DNA from: Lepidonotus clava
Lineage: Eukaryota; Annelida; Polychaeta; Phyllodocida; Polynoidae
Length of the DNA stretch: 64,000 bases
Assembly (NCBI GenBank): GCA_936440205.1
Contig: OW387135.1
Coordinates: 35,938,792 to 36,002,791 of the forward strand
Direction: 5' to 3'
A program made the position numbers and the translations under genes. The notes beneath the pieces are model-generated. The model worked only from the letters and a program-made list of their open reading frames with translations. It did not search any database and was not told the DNA's origin. Positions 49,471 through 60,800 of this stretch are shown piece after piece (the first letter of the stretch is position 1; each line of letters starts with the position of its first letter).

Positions 49471-49803
49471 CCTGGGGGCCGGACCAAAAAACATCTACGA
49501 GAACTCTTTGCCACGAGAAGTTAAAATACCCACGATTGCAAAATTTGCTCTCGTGGATATTTGAACTTCTCGTGGCACAGAATTCAATGTTTCAAGCATA
49601 TATTTGTTAGAATGTCTTTCTAGCACACTTTAAACAGTATTTTATGTAATTAAATATTTAAGGGAAATGATTTCAGTATGATATTTCAAGAAATGTTCAT
49701 GTCCAAAAGTTCTCGTGGATGTTTTTTGGGCAAAATTTTCTTCTCGTGGCCATAAGATAACACCCACGAGAAATCGTAGATGTTTTCTGGTCAGCCCCCC
49801 AGG
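49471..49803. mobile_element. MITE with CCTGGGGG ends and internal CTCGTGG words
   Basis: Imperfect inverted ends of about 30 bases: CCTGGGGG on each outer edge, then GACCA and AAAACATCTACGA, with three mismatches between the arms. The interior repeats TTCTCGTGG or its inverse CCACGAGAA about seven times, mostly near the ends, as transposase subterminal sites often do. Target duplication not clear. Confidence 0.65.
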
Positions 49804-50232
49804 ACTATACACACCACGAAAGAGTTTGAAAAGAGACACCCTATCATAAGAATCATCTGAATCTCTATGAACTACGAACACATCGAGGATCAAGTCAAAT
49901 AGAACCCTTCTCAGCAAATGGCTAGGCAATAACCTATAGTTGTTTGAAGAGATATCCTTTCTTAGGGCAGTTTGGTTGGTTGGTTGCTTATTGGGTTTTA
50001 ACGCCGTAGCAACATCTAAGGTCATATCACGGCGAGAACAAGGTTTGACAATTCTGTCATTGATGATCGTATCTATGGAATGAACGAATCTATGAGAAGA
50101 TAGAGACCATACCCCTACAGTGCAGCTTGGTGATGGCTTCTTTTTCAGAAGAGCTTCAGAAGAAGATTCTTCTTTTGCAAAAGAGTTATGTTTATCTTTA
50201 GGTATTATTGAGAATATAGCTCTCCCCATCAA
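49642..50232 (-). other. Unassigned 196-codon open frame over repeats
   Basis: Long for this AT-rich DNA. A fair acceptor (GAACTTCTTACAG) lies just upstream and the frame reads KRRKKLMGRAIF from there. However, its end runs about 54 codons into the MITE at 49.47-49.80 kb and its middle crosses the (AACC)n SINE-like piece. No domain recognised. Could be a chance frame, or the last exon of a lineage-specific transcript with a repeat-derived end. Confidence 0.15.
49971..50036 (-). mobile_element. SINE-like fragment with (AACC)n tail
   Basis: Read on the minus strand, CCGTGATATGACCTTAG, then GCGTTAAAACCCAATAA, then repeated AACC. From memory, this 3' end occurs widely in marine invertebrate genomes, with a tRNA-derived SINE origin suspected. 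Only the 3' part is seen. Confidence 0.45.
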
Positions 50233-51374
50233 CTTTTTCCTCCTCTTTCTGTAAGAAGTTCAACATAAGACAAAGGAGTACCTCTTTTATAAAAGGATTT
50301 TATAACAGTATTGGTAATCCTATGGATCTTATTCCAATTATAGTAGATTATAGCAAATCAAGTTCTATATCAGATTCTCTGTGCCACACAGGGCACTTGG
50401 CTTCAGCTTTCTAGAGTCAAACTACCACCGTTAACATAGCTGTTGGTATACACATACTAATGAGTTCACCCACGCGCTGCACCTCCGAATTTCTGTACTA
50501 CAATTATGGGCATGTCAACTGAATACTGCCCATCTTGCTTCACTGTGTAAAACGTTTTTCTCTTACGTTTGGGAATTCTGAATGGATTTTCATGATTATA
50601 TTTTAACGTCAGGTAAAGTAATGCAGTCTGATTAAATGGAGATAGCGATAGAGCCCTATATTTGAGAGAATATCAATAAATCTAGACAAAAGATTTAACA
50701 AAATATACGCGCAATTATCTGTAATATGCTGCTTCTTCTTTTTGCCTTATCTAAGATACAGAACATTCATTCACATGCTAGATGTGCTTTTATTGACGAC
50801 CTTCAGAAAATTTCTAGTCAATCATTCTGTCGGATGTAATCAAGAAGATACCCTTTGTCACCATTTTGCAGAAAAACTTCTTCTCTTTAATGGGAGTGCG
50901 TTTAAAAATCATTTTCATGACTGTGTTTCAAGTTTGCGGTAGGGTTCCCATATTAATAAGTATCATACTTAGAGTTTTATTCAATAAGCCCGTCCCACAT
51001 TGGATATATCCCAAGGTTGAACATCCTCTGCAAAAAGCAGTCTTATGGCCTGGAATAATAAATTAAGATGATGCCTTGGGGAATCTAATGCTGAAAAAAA
51101 TAGGTATTATATTCTTATTAGAAAAAAAGTTATGTTAATTTGAAGACACAAAGGTCGGATATGCTAAATATGCTAAAATAGACCAGTCTTTGATATTTAT
51201 AAAGATATAACTTACATATAATCTAGGCCAAAAATTGAAATCCAAAATATGATTTCAGGAAATATACTGCCATTTCCTTTATATTTAAGATATTCTGAAT
51301 CTGTTATTTACTGAATATGGCCAAGCAGTCCCTTGATTCAGAATTTTGAATTTGAAAACTTAATTTTGTTCCAT

Positions 51375-51456
51375 GGTTACCATGGAAACCAACATTTGCA
51401 CAGCTGTAGTATCTGCGGGTTTTGATGTTTATCAACATTCCGGTTACCATGGCAAC
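51375..51456. promoter_or_regulatory. Two RFX X-box-like palindromes
   Basis: GGTTACCATGGAAACC (51375-51390) and GGTTACCATGGCAAC (51442-51456) both fit the X-box GTNRCC-N(0-3)-RGYAAC, the second perfectly. They lie 67 bases apart in AT-rich DNA and are flanked by partly inverted sequence, so they may instead be the ends of a repeat. Confidence 0.35.
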
Positions 51457-52747
51457 AAAACGCCAAAAAATCCAAATTTTTTCATCAGAAATAACAAAAC
51501 GTTGAAAAAATTCATTTATAGCATGCATTTAGCTTATTTTTTTAATGATTTTTATGATTTTTTTTTTTTTTTAAATCAGTTTTTATTACCCTGAGAACGT
51601 ACAATTAGGCTCATAGCCTGTTTTCAATGACATCTCAGCATTCATACATTATATCCATTCAATTATTCTTGGTTATGAATACAAATAATTCAATAGTTTT
51701 TATGCTAAATAAAGGCTCTAGAGCCATGAATATGCATTCCATAAGGCTGGAAATCCCAGAAACTGTCAATTATGAAACACTATTAATTTTATCGAACTAT
51801 ATTTTCCAATACTTCTAATTATGAATTGAATAATAGCAGATTAAAAAAGATCACATAAAAATATAAAGTTAGCAATGCTTCAGTCAAATGTGATATCGTC
51901 TTCCCTTCAGTAATAACAAATTAAGTTTTGCTGAAATTATAAAATGATTGAGACGATAATAGTCAATACCACACAGAGGTAAATTATTCAACAAACAATC
52001 TCCACGTGACTTCTGTGTGTCTTTACATACATACACACAGCCTTAGTCATAGCTGGTATTCATCCAGAAGCTGGCAAAAAGACGTCAAACTGTAGACTGT
52101 GGAGCAGCTGAAGGACGGTAGGGGTCCTCAGTGTGCATGAGCAGAACCTCTGGAGCCCTCTAGGTTTACTGGCCATTATCACTTTCTAGCTCGCAATCCT
52201 AATTTTATGCATATAATATCTTCATCAAAATCAACGATGAGGTGTCGGACTGTTGTTTATCTAGAAAGAACACTAACTGTAGATTGGTTGCGAACGGTAG
52301 ACATTGTAAACGAATATGTTTGAATTATCTGTTATACTCGTTATTATAAAACACGTAACATCGTCATCTGTCCACATCTTCATAACGTTCCTGTAGGACC
52401 TATAATAAACATCCTCCTTTACACTTCATTTGATATAGCTATTACGATGATTTATAATTGTATTGCTTTATATAGATTTTTAAACCTCTGTATGCATCAT
52501 ACCTCATACATAGTATTAACAAAATTAACCCTGAATTTGAATATTCCATGTTCGAACATTTCAATGTTTTGGACAAAAAAAGAGACAGAATTCAACACCT
52601 TTTTCGATCTGATATATTCTGATTCGATTTTTTCTTAAAACAAAGTAGGTGAAATTCCCTATACGATTTGGTTGCTATATGGTTCTCTTCTTTACGTACA
52701 AGGATTTCATGGTATTGTGATGGAATGACTACATTACACCCAGGAAA

Positions 52748-52936
52748 GGGGCCGTCCATAAAATCAATGACGCCGTGCTACTTTTGACCATTTTTGACCT
52801 CTAGAAATCTTGAAATTGAATATTTTTCAACATGATGTCATGCACCACATGACCCCCTCCCCCTTGTCATGCTTGGTCACGAAAACATTAACCTCCCCTT
52901 CCCCCCTGCTGCATGACGTCATTTGTGAATGGCTCC
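52748..52936. mobile_element. 189-bp MITE with GGGGCCGTCCATAAA-type ends
   Basis: Left end GGGGCCGTCCATAAAATC; right end ATTTGTGAATGGCTCC as an imperfect inverse. Interior has several ATGACGTCAT-like words and pyrimidine runs. AAA flanks both sides, a possible short target duplication. Confidence 0.55.
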
Positions 52937-54285
52937 AAATTGTTATATTACACATTATCATAAGTATTTTTCACATTTTTTGAATAACTTTGAGAAACAT
53001 TGGGATGAAGGCGTGGAACTGGATCAAAATCTTGGACTATCTATAAATCATATACATGTAAAAAAAAGTATTTACATTGATGTAAGACACGCCATAAGAA
53101 CTAATATCTCTAAATCAACCCCATGTGCACACAAAGGATTTAGGAAGTTGACCGGTAGGCAGAAATTTTACTTACACAAATTTCAACCACTTAGAGTGTG
53201 CCGGTGCACTTATAATGCAAAGGCCTATTTCTAAGTGGACATTCTGAAGTATTTGAGGTATGTTCTGATAATCTAATTAAATTGTAGTAAAGACTAAAAG
53301 TTGAACTATGGGCAACATGTAGGCCTATTTAAACAAAGAATCTAATACTACACACACCCTTCCCCTTTAGCTTCAATCAGGCGACCACCTCATTTAAACA
53401 CCACTCTTGCCTCAGACCCTTGGGTGGTCGTAATAGAAAGTTTCTACAGTATCTCAAGTGTCCATCGAGCAATTCCTTCTTCTACCAAACACTAGATGGC
53501 ATGGCAGGCAAAATGCTATGGACTTACAACTTGGAATGGCTGCCGTGCTTCTAAACCAGCTTGGGAAACAAAGCGATAAAAACACTTGTTTTTCTCGAAG
53601 CAAGAATGGTAATTGTAATTCCCCTGACTCGCTCTTCAGTCCTTATTTTTTACCGAAGACCATTTGCACAAAAAGTGGAACGGAAAGCCTTTTCTTTTTG
53701 GTAATTCCTAGACCATGCACTCTGCTGTTTTACCTTCATTTGATCTCTCTTGTTTATCATAATCAATATCAACACTATTATATAATATACAATGTTATAG
53801 TCCTGCTCCTATTGATTACCGTTAAATGGTGCGACTTACTCCCGTTCAATAATCAATTAATCATCAATTCATTGGCATGTTGTACTTGGATTTATAGTTT
53901 CAAAAAGATCAAATGTGAGACCGGAAGTCATTCTTTTCTAATTGAGAAAAAACACAAGTAGCAAAGACATGAAAAGCACTACAGTTACATAAAGAGAATA
54001 AACCATAGATATCACAATTGAATTGTGCAAATATAGTGCAAACGTGACACAATAATGGTAGAAGCAAAGCTTACTTAGAGCAGTGAAATTGGCATTTAAA
54101 TCGTAAAGATTTGCCATATTTACCACAGTTACTATATTTCAAGATTCAGACAGAAAACTCAGAAAAACTAAGATTGCTCCCTCCCTTGCTAAAAGTAGAC
54201 CCGTGGCCGTTTAAGCCCGCACCCTTAATACGGTGTCAATAGGTAAACGTCACTACTTCATAACAACCGGTACATAATTGCCCTC

Positions 54286-54305
54286 CCGGCCGACAGGGGG
54301 CGCGC
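54286..54305 (+). promoter_or_regulatory. CTCF-like binding motif
   Basis: CCGGCCGACAGGGGGCGCGC agrees with the CTCF core CCNNYAGRKGGCRS except at the position before AG, and sits at the left edge of a CpG-rich block with a TATA/initiator pair. Confidence 0.45.
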
Positions 54306-54517
54306 TGCCCCACCCCGCGGGTCACGTGGTAGTCAGGTGGTGGAGGGCCGCACCTGTACCCGCGCCTTAACCTGATTAGTCGGCCCTGGAGGAGCGCCTC
54401 CCGACCGGGCTGGGCCAGCTACTCGTCCGGCGATTAGCTCCATTTAATTTGGGCCGAGTAAACGGTTGGCTGAGGAGGTCGGCGAAAGGCCAGCCCGGGC
54501 TTTAAGTGATCAGCGGG

Positions 54518-54549
54518 TATTTAAGGACTAACGGCTCCAGCGCCAGTCC
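54518..54549 (+). promoter_or_regulatory. TATA box plus initiator, candidate core promoter
   Basis: TATTTAAG begins 27 bases before the A of CCAGTCC, a full match to the initiator consensus YYANWYY. The pair sits at the end of a GC- and CpG-rich block (about 54280-54560) that contrasts with AT-rich flanks. It points rightward toward the signal-peptide exon 3.3 kb away, so it may be that gene's promoter. Confidence 0.42.
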
Positions 54550-57508
54550 ATCTGGGCACCCAAGTCAGCCGGCCGCTTGAACTAATCTTTTAAGGATGAG
54601 ACTTTTTATTGTTTCGTAAACACGCACTTGTGCCACAATTTAGTTTTATTTGCATTTAGATTTAAACGGCTATGGTAAACAGTGACGCGTTTGTTTTGTT
54701 TCTGTATATGGGTTATTGTAAACTTATCATGTTGGATGGTTATAGTCTAATTTGATGCATCCCGAGGACTGGCAGTGGTGTTCTAAAATAAGATGAAAGC
54801 ATCGGAGTGCTCTCATGAATTCAAAAACTCGTGAAAAGATTTGCATTATGCAGCCGCGCTTGCAGCATAAAAGAGATTCTATATGAGTTAGGGCCTATAG
54901 TATGTTTTCATTACAATTTTTCAGTGCATGTTTACATTTACAATTAATAAAAACCGTCCCCCAGATGAATTTTTAAAATCCCTCACAATTGAAATACCAA
55001 CGTTTAGAATGCCATATGTAGTCGATATTCTCACAACATTGCTCCATACCTACACTGCTACATAACAAGTTGAGTGGTTCCTCTTCTACCAGACTCATCC
55101 AGATATCGGTTTTTTTAGGCAGTGGTGGAGTTGCCAATAGTTCTGATACATTGACAAACCTATTGCTGTAATCATAGAGACATTGAACATTGCGCCCATG
55201 GCTATCGACACATGTATTGTTGATATATCTGGCTCTGCTACTGGCAACAATTACAATGCTGGAGTTCGATGGCTTACTGTATGCTGAAACAAACCCTTGT
55301 CATTGTACAGTAAATGGACTTTGACTGATTGTCATCTAGATAGTCAGCATTTTCAGTACGGCGAATTGGTCTCCATTGTTGCCTTATCCGGGGAGCTATG
55401 AACGGACCAGTCTGTCAGCATTCTGTGAAAGTCATCCTAGCTCTCATTTTGGAAAGTAACCCTATGCTACCAAAATTGACAATTTACACATCTTTTTAGA
55501 TTAATTAACTTGTTTTTCAGAATTAGGTACACTTTATATAATCGTGTAATGGTGATAAAAGAAATATATGTTTTCGACAGCTCTGAAAGTCTGTCAAGTC
55601 TACTAAAAAGTATTTTTGTAGTTAATAGTTTACCTCATGCAATATGCATCATCTCCCTACAGACTGTACATAATGCAAATACTTCGGACTCGGGCTCTAG
55701 CTGTCTATGAATGCTATACCATTATACTGAGAGGGAGCTCCATAAATTTTCGATTTATAAAAATGATATCCTAATTTTGTTTTCATATAATGTATGTTTT
55801 AATGTTTGAATTCCCCCTGGTTCTCTATTCTAAATATTAGGAACACCGATGATTCATCAAAATTCGGAATCCATTGAAACTGCAATCTGCATATGGCCGA
55901 AACAACAAAAATACGATTAAAGAAATAATCGATACCAATTTTTTGCTGGATCGATCCTGAGCTGCTCTGTTGTGAGTTATTTCCGACCTAAATGAGCAGA
56001 AGCCCAGATTAACGGTCACAGGGGAGTCTGTGCTGGCCTCGAGTTGTTGTCGGGAACAAAGGCCTACACTTTAGATCAATGACGATCTCAGACCACGCTC
56101 GACTTCAGCTTTTTACTTATTTATGTTCGGGGTAATTCCCAATTATCTCGATTCATATTAGAGAGAAAACTGTTCGGAAGGTATGTCTTCTAGAGAGATA
56201 TGAACGTGAACCTTTAGCCATGGCTTAATCTTGTTAAAATTAGATAAACAATTTATATATGCTTCATGAGAATCAATACATAATCAGATCACTTCGTAAA
56301 GGCAAATTTATACTCTGTGAAGAATTGGATCACCGTCTGAAAGTATAGTGCACTACCATTACAATAATTTTACCTATGGGAATGAATCACCTGTCCGTAT
56401 ACCAATGATTCTAGATAGTCGTACAATGATTATAATATTTCAAAATGATTTTTATCTAGAAGTTATATCTTATTTGGAGTTTGAGTAATGGTTTAGGGAT
56501 GAGTCAGAGATATTTTCATATACAAATTTGAAATATAGAGTATTACCATCAAACAAAGGGGAGTCATATTTCAATGGGTCTTTAGGTATTGAACACATGG
56601 ATTAATGATTTCCCTTTTGTATGTGCAATGCTGCTTCAAAGTTTTAATGTCAAATGCACAAAGTGTATAGTCATATCCTAGATTTATTAAACATCAAAGA
56701 CAAGTATGCTACTTCGGAGCCAGCAAACAGCAAAAACAGATGGCAGTTTTTTTAAATTTGAGGCACTTTTTAAGACTGACATATCCAAAAGTATACCTGT
56801 CACTAGATTCTAATCTAAAGTTGAAGTAAAACTGGATTTACTCAAGCCCAATTGCTGCATAGAAATGTTACATAAGTCTATGGTTGCTAATAGTAAAACC
56901 ACTAGCAGAACCACTCTTTCAGAAAACGTTGTTTCATGACGCAATCTAACGGGGTTTATCTTTGAATTGACGGTGAGGGTAACCATCATGTAAAGAGGTT
57001 ACAAAAAAACGCCCAATATCTCCCGCTGCCAATGAAACCATAAAGGCTCAGCTATCAATACGGATGCTGACCCTCGTGCAAAATGCATGCCTGTAAACAC
57101 GCGCTCCAAAAGCAGGCCAGCCTGTGTCTAGGGACTCATTTGCGTCGGTGTATTGATACGCGCTGACTGGGTGGCGGCGTGGTGGTGCTTCGGGGCGGCG
57201 TCCGGTCTGGGACTTATTACCACGCGGAGGGCGACTCCTGTTGATTCTGCCCCACGCTGGCTGGCTGACTGGCTGCGCCCGGACCCAGGATGGAGACTGG
57301 AGCCCTCCTCCAGCTGCTGCCACCCCCACAGGTGGACCTCTGTGAACTCACATAACGCATACAAACTACCCGAGAGGCCTACAGGAGAACTTCACACACT
57401 GGTACTTTTTAATCAGGCTTCAGTGGCACCACATTTCAAGCCTTGCCTATTCTACCCCTTAACTTAAGCGGAGGTGGTGAGAGCTGCTCTTTCTAATCCT
57501 ACACACAG

Positions 57509-57827
57509 GAAAGTATCTCGTTATTGCTCAGATTGCTGTATACACGAGGTAGTGCCTTGCTAACAGTGGACATCTATATGCGTCTCTATTGTAATTCACT
57601 GCCTTTACTCAATCAATTTACCGATGGATCTATCGGTGCCGGATCATTGAGCGCAGACAACCGACCCACTCATGACTCATCAGTTCAGGCGGAGGAACCA
57701 AACAGTGCTCATCACCGCTGATTAAGGATGATCTATACGTCTGGTGCCCTGTGCTACTCGTAGTCTTGTTGTGATTACCCGGCTCCTCCAGTACCCCTCC
57801 CACCATGCCGAGCAGACCGTGACGACC
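57509..57827 (+). other. Candidate 5' untranslated part of the signal-peptide exon
   Basis: A good acceptor (pyrimidine-rich tract, TCCTACACACAG, ending at 57508) lies 319 bases ahead of the start codon. No donor follows it before the coding exon, so an untranslated stretch joined to the coding part is the simplest reading. This is inference from splice signals only. Confidence 0.3.
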
Positions 57828-57891
57828 ATGGTGTGGCAGGTAGAGGTCAGTCTGCTCATTGTCCTCCTGGTCCTGGGCCGTGCAGCACCAG
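57828..57891 (+). CDS. Signal-peptide exon of an unidentified secreted or membrane protein
   Basis: GACGACCATGG is a strong start context. The reading frame gives MVWQVEVSLL, then a Val/Leu/Ile-rich core and LGRAAP, a textbook n-h-c signal peptide with small residues near a predicted cut after GRA-A. The exon closes with CCAG before the donor GTAAGG in phase 1, the phase typical of signal-peptide exons of extracellular proteins. A 5-codon upstream reading frame (57805-57822) ends five bases before this start. The rest of the gene lies to the right; no confident second exon is visible. It is divergent from the synaptotagmin-like gene. Identity unknown. Confidence 0.62.
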
Positions 57892-60800
57892 GTAAGGTCC
57901 CAAAACGTACGTCACAACTTTTTTCCATCCTTCCTTACTCATACGTATATGATATAACCTGCAGCCTGCATTCCATGTACTGATTTTGATGACGCCGATT
58001 TTGTGTTTGTTTGATTTTCTCCAAGGATATGGCATGAAACTGCACATCCTATATTATTCAATAAAAATTTGGAAAACCTTTCTTGATATATCTGACCTGA
58101 ATTCAAACTAGCCTTTTCTAAAATCGGCAGCAAAATCGGCATGTGGAATGTAGGCTTATAGAAGTTGCTATTTAGCATTATGGTTACCGTGCATGCTTAT
58201 CAATTTATTATCGTTATCATTAAATTTTATCATTAACTAAGCATGAAGTTAAACACGTTTACAATGCATAATATTGTCGCTTCACTTATCATCAGTTTTA
58301 AACAAGATTGAATCTTATCCTTTTGTACCTGCCAAAAGCAAACTCTGTATTTTTTCTTCTGGAAAATAATTCTAGAGTCAATGATAAAGGTATAATTTGA
58401 TATATTGCCATCAGGTATGCCTACACAAGATTGATGAGATGCCTGAAGATTTACAGATTCTGTAAAAATGAATATTTGGTAGCTTCAAATGTACAAAAGT
58501 GATACTTATGTTGATTTATTTTCTAAGACATTCTTATTGGGGTTGAATGATCTAGAGAAGGCTTACATTTTGTGTATATACAATTTTACGTTGGAACCCT
58601 AAGACACCGCATATACTTAACTGAGTGTTCAGACAGCTTTATTTGACAAATAGGACCAAATGTATGGAGATCCCGATTTCCTCAGTACCCAAGTTGTATA
58701 TAAACAAGCCGTTGAGTAAATCATTTCAAGGCATATAGGCCTACCATCGGAAGCGTACATATAACTTGGCTTTCAACACTGACGACCATACTTGCAGGTT
58801 GGGGCTCTGACGACCCCAAGACGAATTGAGTACAAGGTGGTAATCGTCAGAGATTGGTATCAAGTACCGGGCAGGCCCAGCTCCACGGGGAAATGAAAAT
58901 ACGGGATAGGGCGGCCTGCCCTTATCAGTCCTTGTTTTATCTCCAGTTATACACAAATACACGTCGGCTAACATTTGCGTATGGATCTAATTAGACCTCG
59001 GCACATGTTTAACTTGAACGAAGGAGTATTTACGCTTCAGGGTTTCCACTCCATGTAGCCACTGACATCAGGCCCACGGGCCTGCACTTCATTCTATGCA
59101 AATGTTACGTTGAACTGTAAAGGAAAATCTCTGTTTGCCACACGAAGTCCTTATTATTACCTGTTCTGTGAAATATTCTGATTTGGATATAAATGGGTTT
59201 TTTGTTGTTGCGAAAGGTAATGAATTTATTATGTTTTTTGTACAGTTTTGATGAACACAATAGTCATTGAGGTGAGGATACATCATTCTTAATCTATCAG
59301 GAATAATTTATTTCTCTAACATCCTGCAGTTTATCACCAGTTAAGACTACCATTGAAACGTGTTTACATAATGCTCGATTCCTGTGCCATTGGCTGGCAT
59401 GTATAGCCGAAGACGGGTTATTTCAATTACCTGGAACTACTCCAATGTAACAGGTGTCCACCTTCAGTAAAATCTTTACTCTGAAAATAATACTTTGTGG
59501 TAAAAGATGAATACCGATGTATGATAGCAAGTTATTGATGAAGGACCAAAAGCAATTGCACTGTTCTATGGTAGCAATATTATATTGCCGTTTCAAGAAA
59601 CTATATACATATAGGCCCGGATATAGGCCTACGTTCAAGAGGAAGCGTGTGTATAGATTGTCAGAAAAAACTGACATAATCTTATTGAATTTGATGGGCG
59701 TAATGTGAGTTATAGTTTCTAATAACAGAGTGTATTTCTTGAGGATCTTCATTTTATGAAGTGTACAACAATAAGGCACATTGATTGTGTCTAACCCGGA
59801 TTTAGAATAATTCAATTATAGCCAGGGGTTTGAGGTAGGCACATGTATAGAAAATATGTTAGTGATATTGTAAATTTTGCCACCTTTGAGCGCTACAATG
59901 CTTATGGTTCCCTTTGACCATTCCATCGCAGGAAGTCACCCAGGTCGCTCTAAAGCAAATTCCCGCAGACACAGCCTTTAAAGAATTTTCACAGTCAGGA
60001 TCTGAAGGAATTAGTTTTAGATTCTTTTAAGAACCACAGAGATGGCCATATGAATATCTTAGTATCAGTTCATTAGAAGCATCTTAGTAATTATGAACTG
60101 TATCATAACATATTCAGTAGTGAAAGGGTCGTTTCTCTACAGTTTAAAGCTACACTGTGATGTCATGCTTGATCCTGAGAAAAAATCAAATTAATGGACG
60201 TTTTCCAAACCAAGCAATTAGTCTCTTTTTTTTCCCAGTGAAATAGGGCTAAATTCCTCTGGATTCGGCCTATTACCCACTTCATCTAACACGTGCAGAG
60301 GGCACCCAGGGGCAGGTCACGCACACCCTGCGGCCCATCAAACCAAGGACACCCTACCCTTCTGTAGACTCACACCAGCCGGTGATGTGTGCAATGATGA
60401 GGATTTACTCCTGCCACTTTGGTCGGTTTTTTAGGCTTCACGATCGATTTTTGATACCATTCAATGTCCGCACACAGGCAATGTGTGGTGAGAAAGGTAA
60501 AAGAACTACTCATCAACAACGGATGTGAGAGATTTTTAACCTAATTGAGACCCTTGAAAGAAACTTGATTTTCTATCATGATATACAAACTTAACTGATT
60601 GCTTTAAATGTGTATAATGAATCAGTGAATGCTATTGAACAAATATTTTTTTTGAAACTGCACTGAATTGATTATCAAAAGGTAACACTGTCATGATAAA
60701 GGTCAGTACTAAGCATAAGCCATAGGTGTGTAAAATATTGCTGTTCGGTAGACAAACAAGTATTCTAAAATATATTTGAAAAAACAGTGGAAAATTCTAG

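Larger units (their letters stand above)
54280..54560. promoter_or_regulatory. CpG-rich island upstream of the plus-strand gene
   Basis: Dense CpG and GC content with a CTCF-like word at its left edge, a CACGTG E-box in GGGTCACGTGG, and the TATA/initiator pair at its right edge. Seen directly as a composition shift; promoter role is inferred. Confidence 0.45.
46468..57508. other. Intergenic region between two divergent genes
   Basis: Mostly AT-rich. Holds the 51-bp palindrome, three CTCF-like motifs, the MITE and SINE-like pair at 49.5-50.0 kb, the X-box-like pair, the 189-bp MITE and the CpG/TATA block at 54.3-54.55 kb. No confident coding exon. Confidence 0.6.

Noticed and set aside
53458-53961. 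167-codon plus-strand frame.
   Set aside because: Opens on GTG, low-complexity hydrophobic content, no domain; chance frame in AT-rich DNA.
59423-59815. 130-codon minus-strand frame.
   Set aside because: No recognisable domain, AT-rich codons, no splice or start support.
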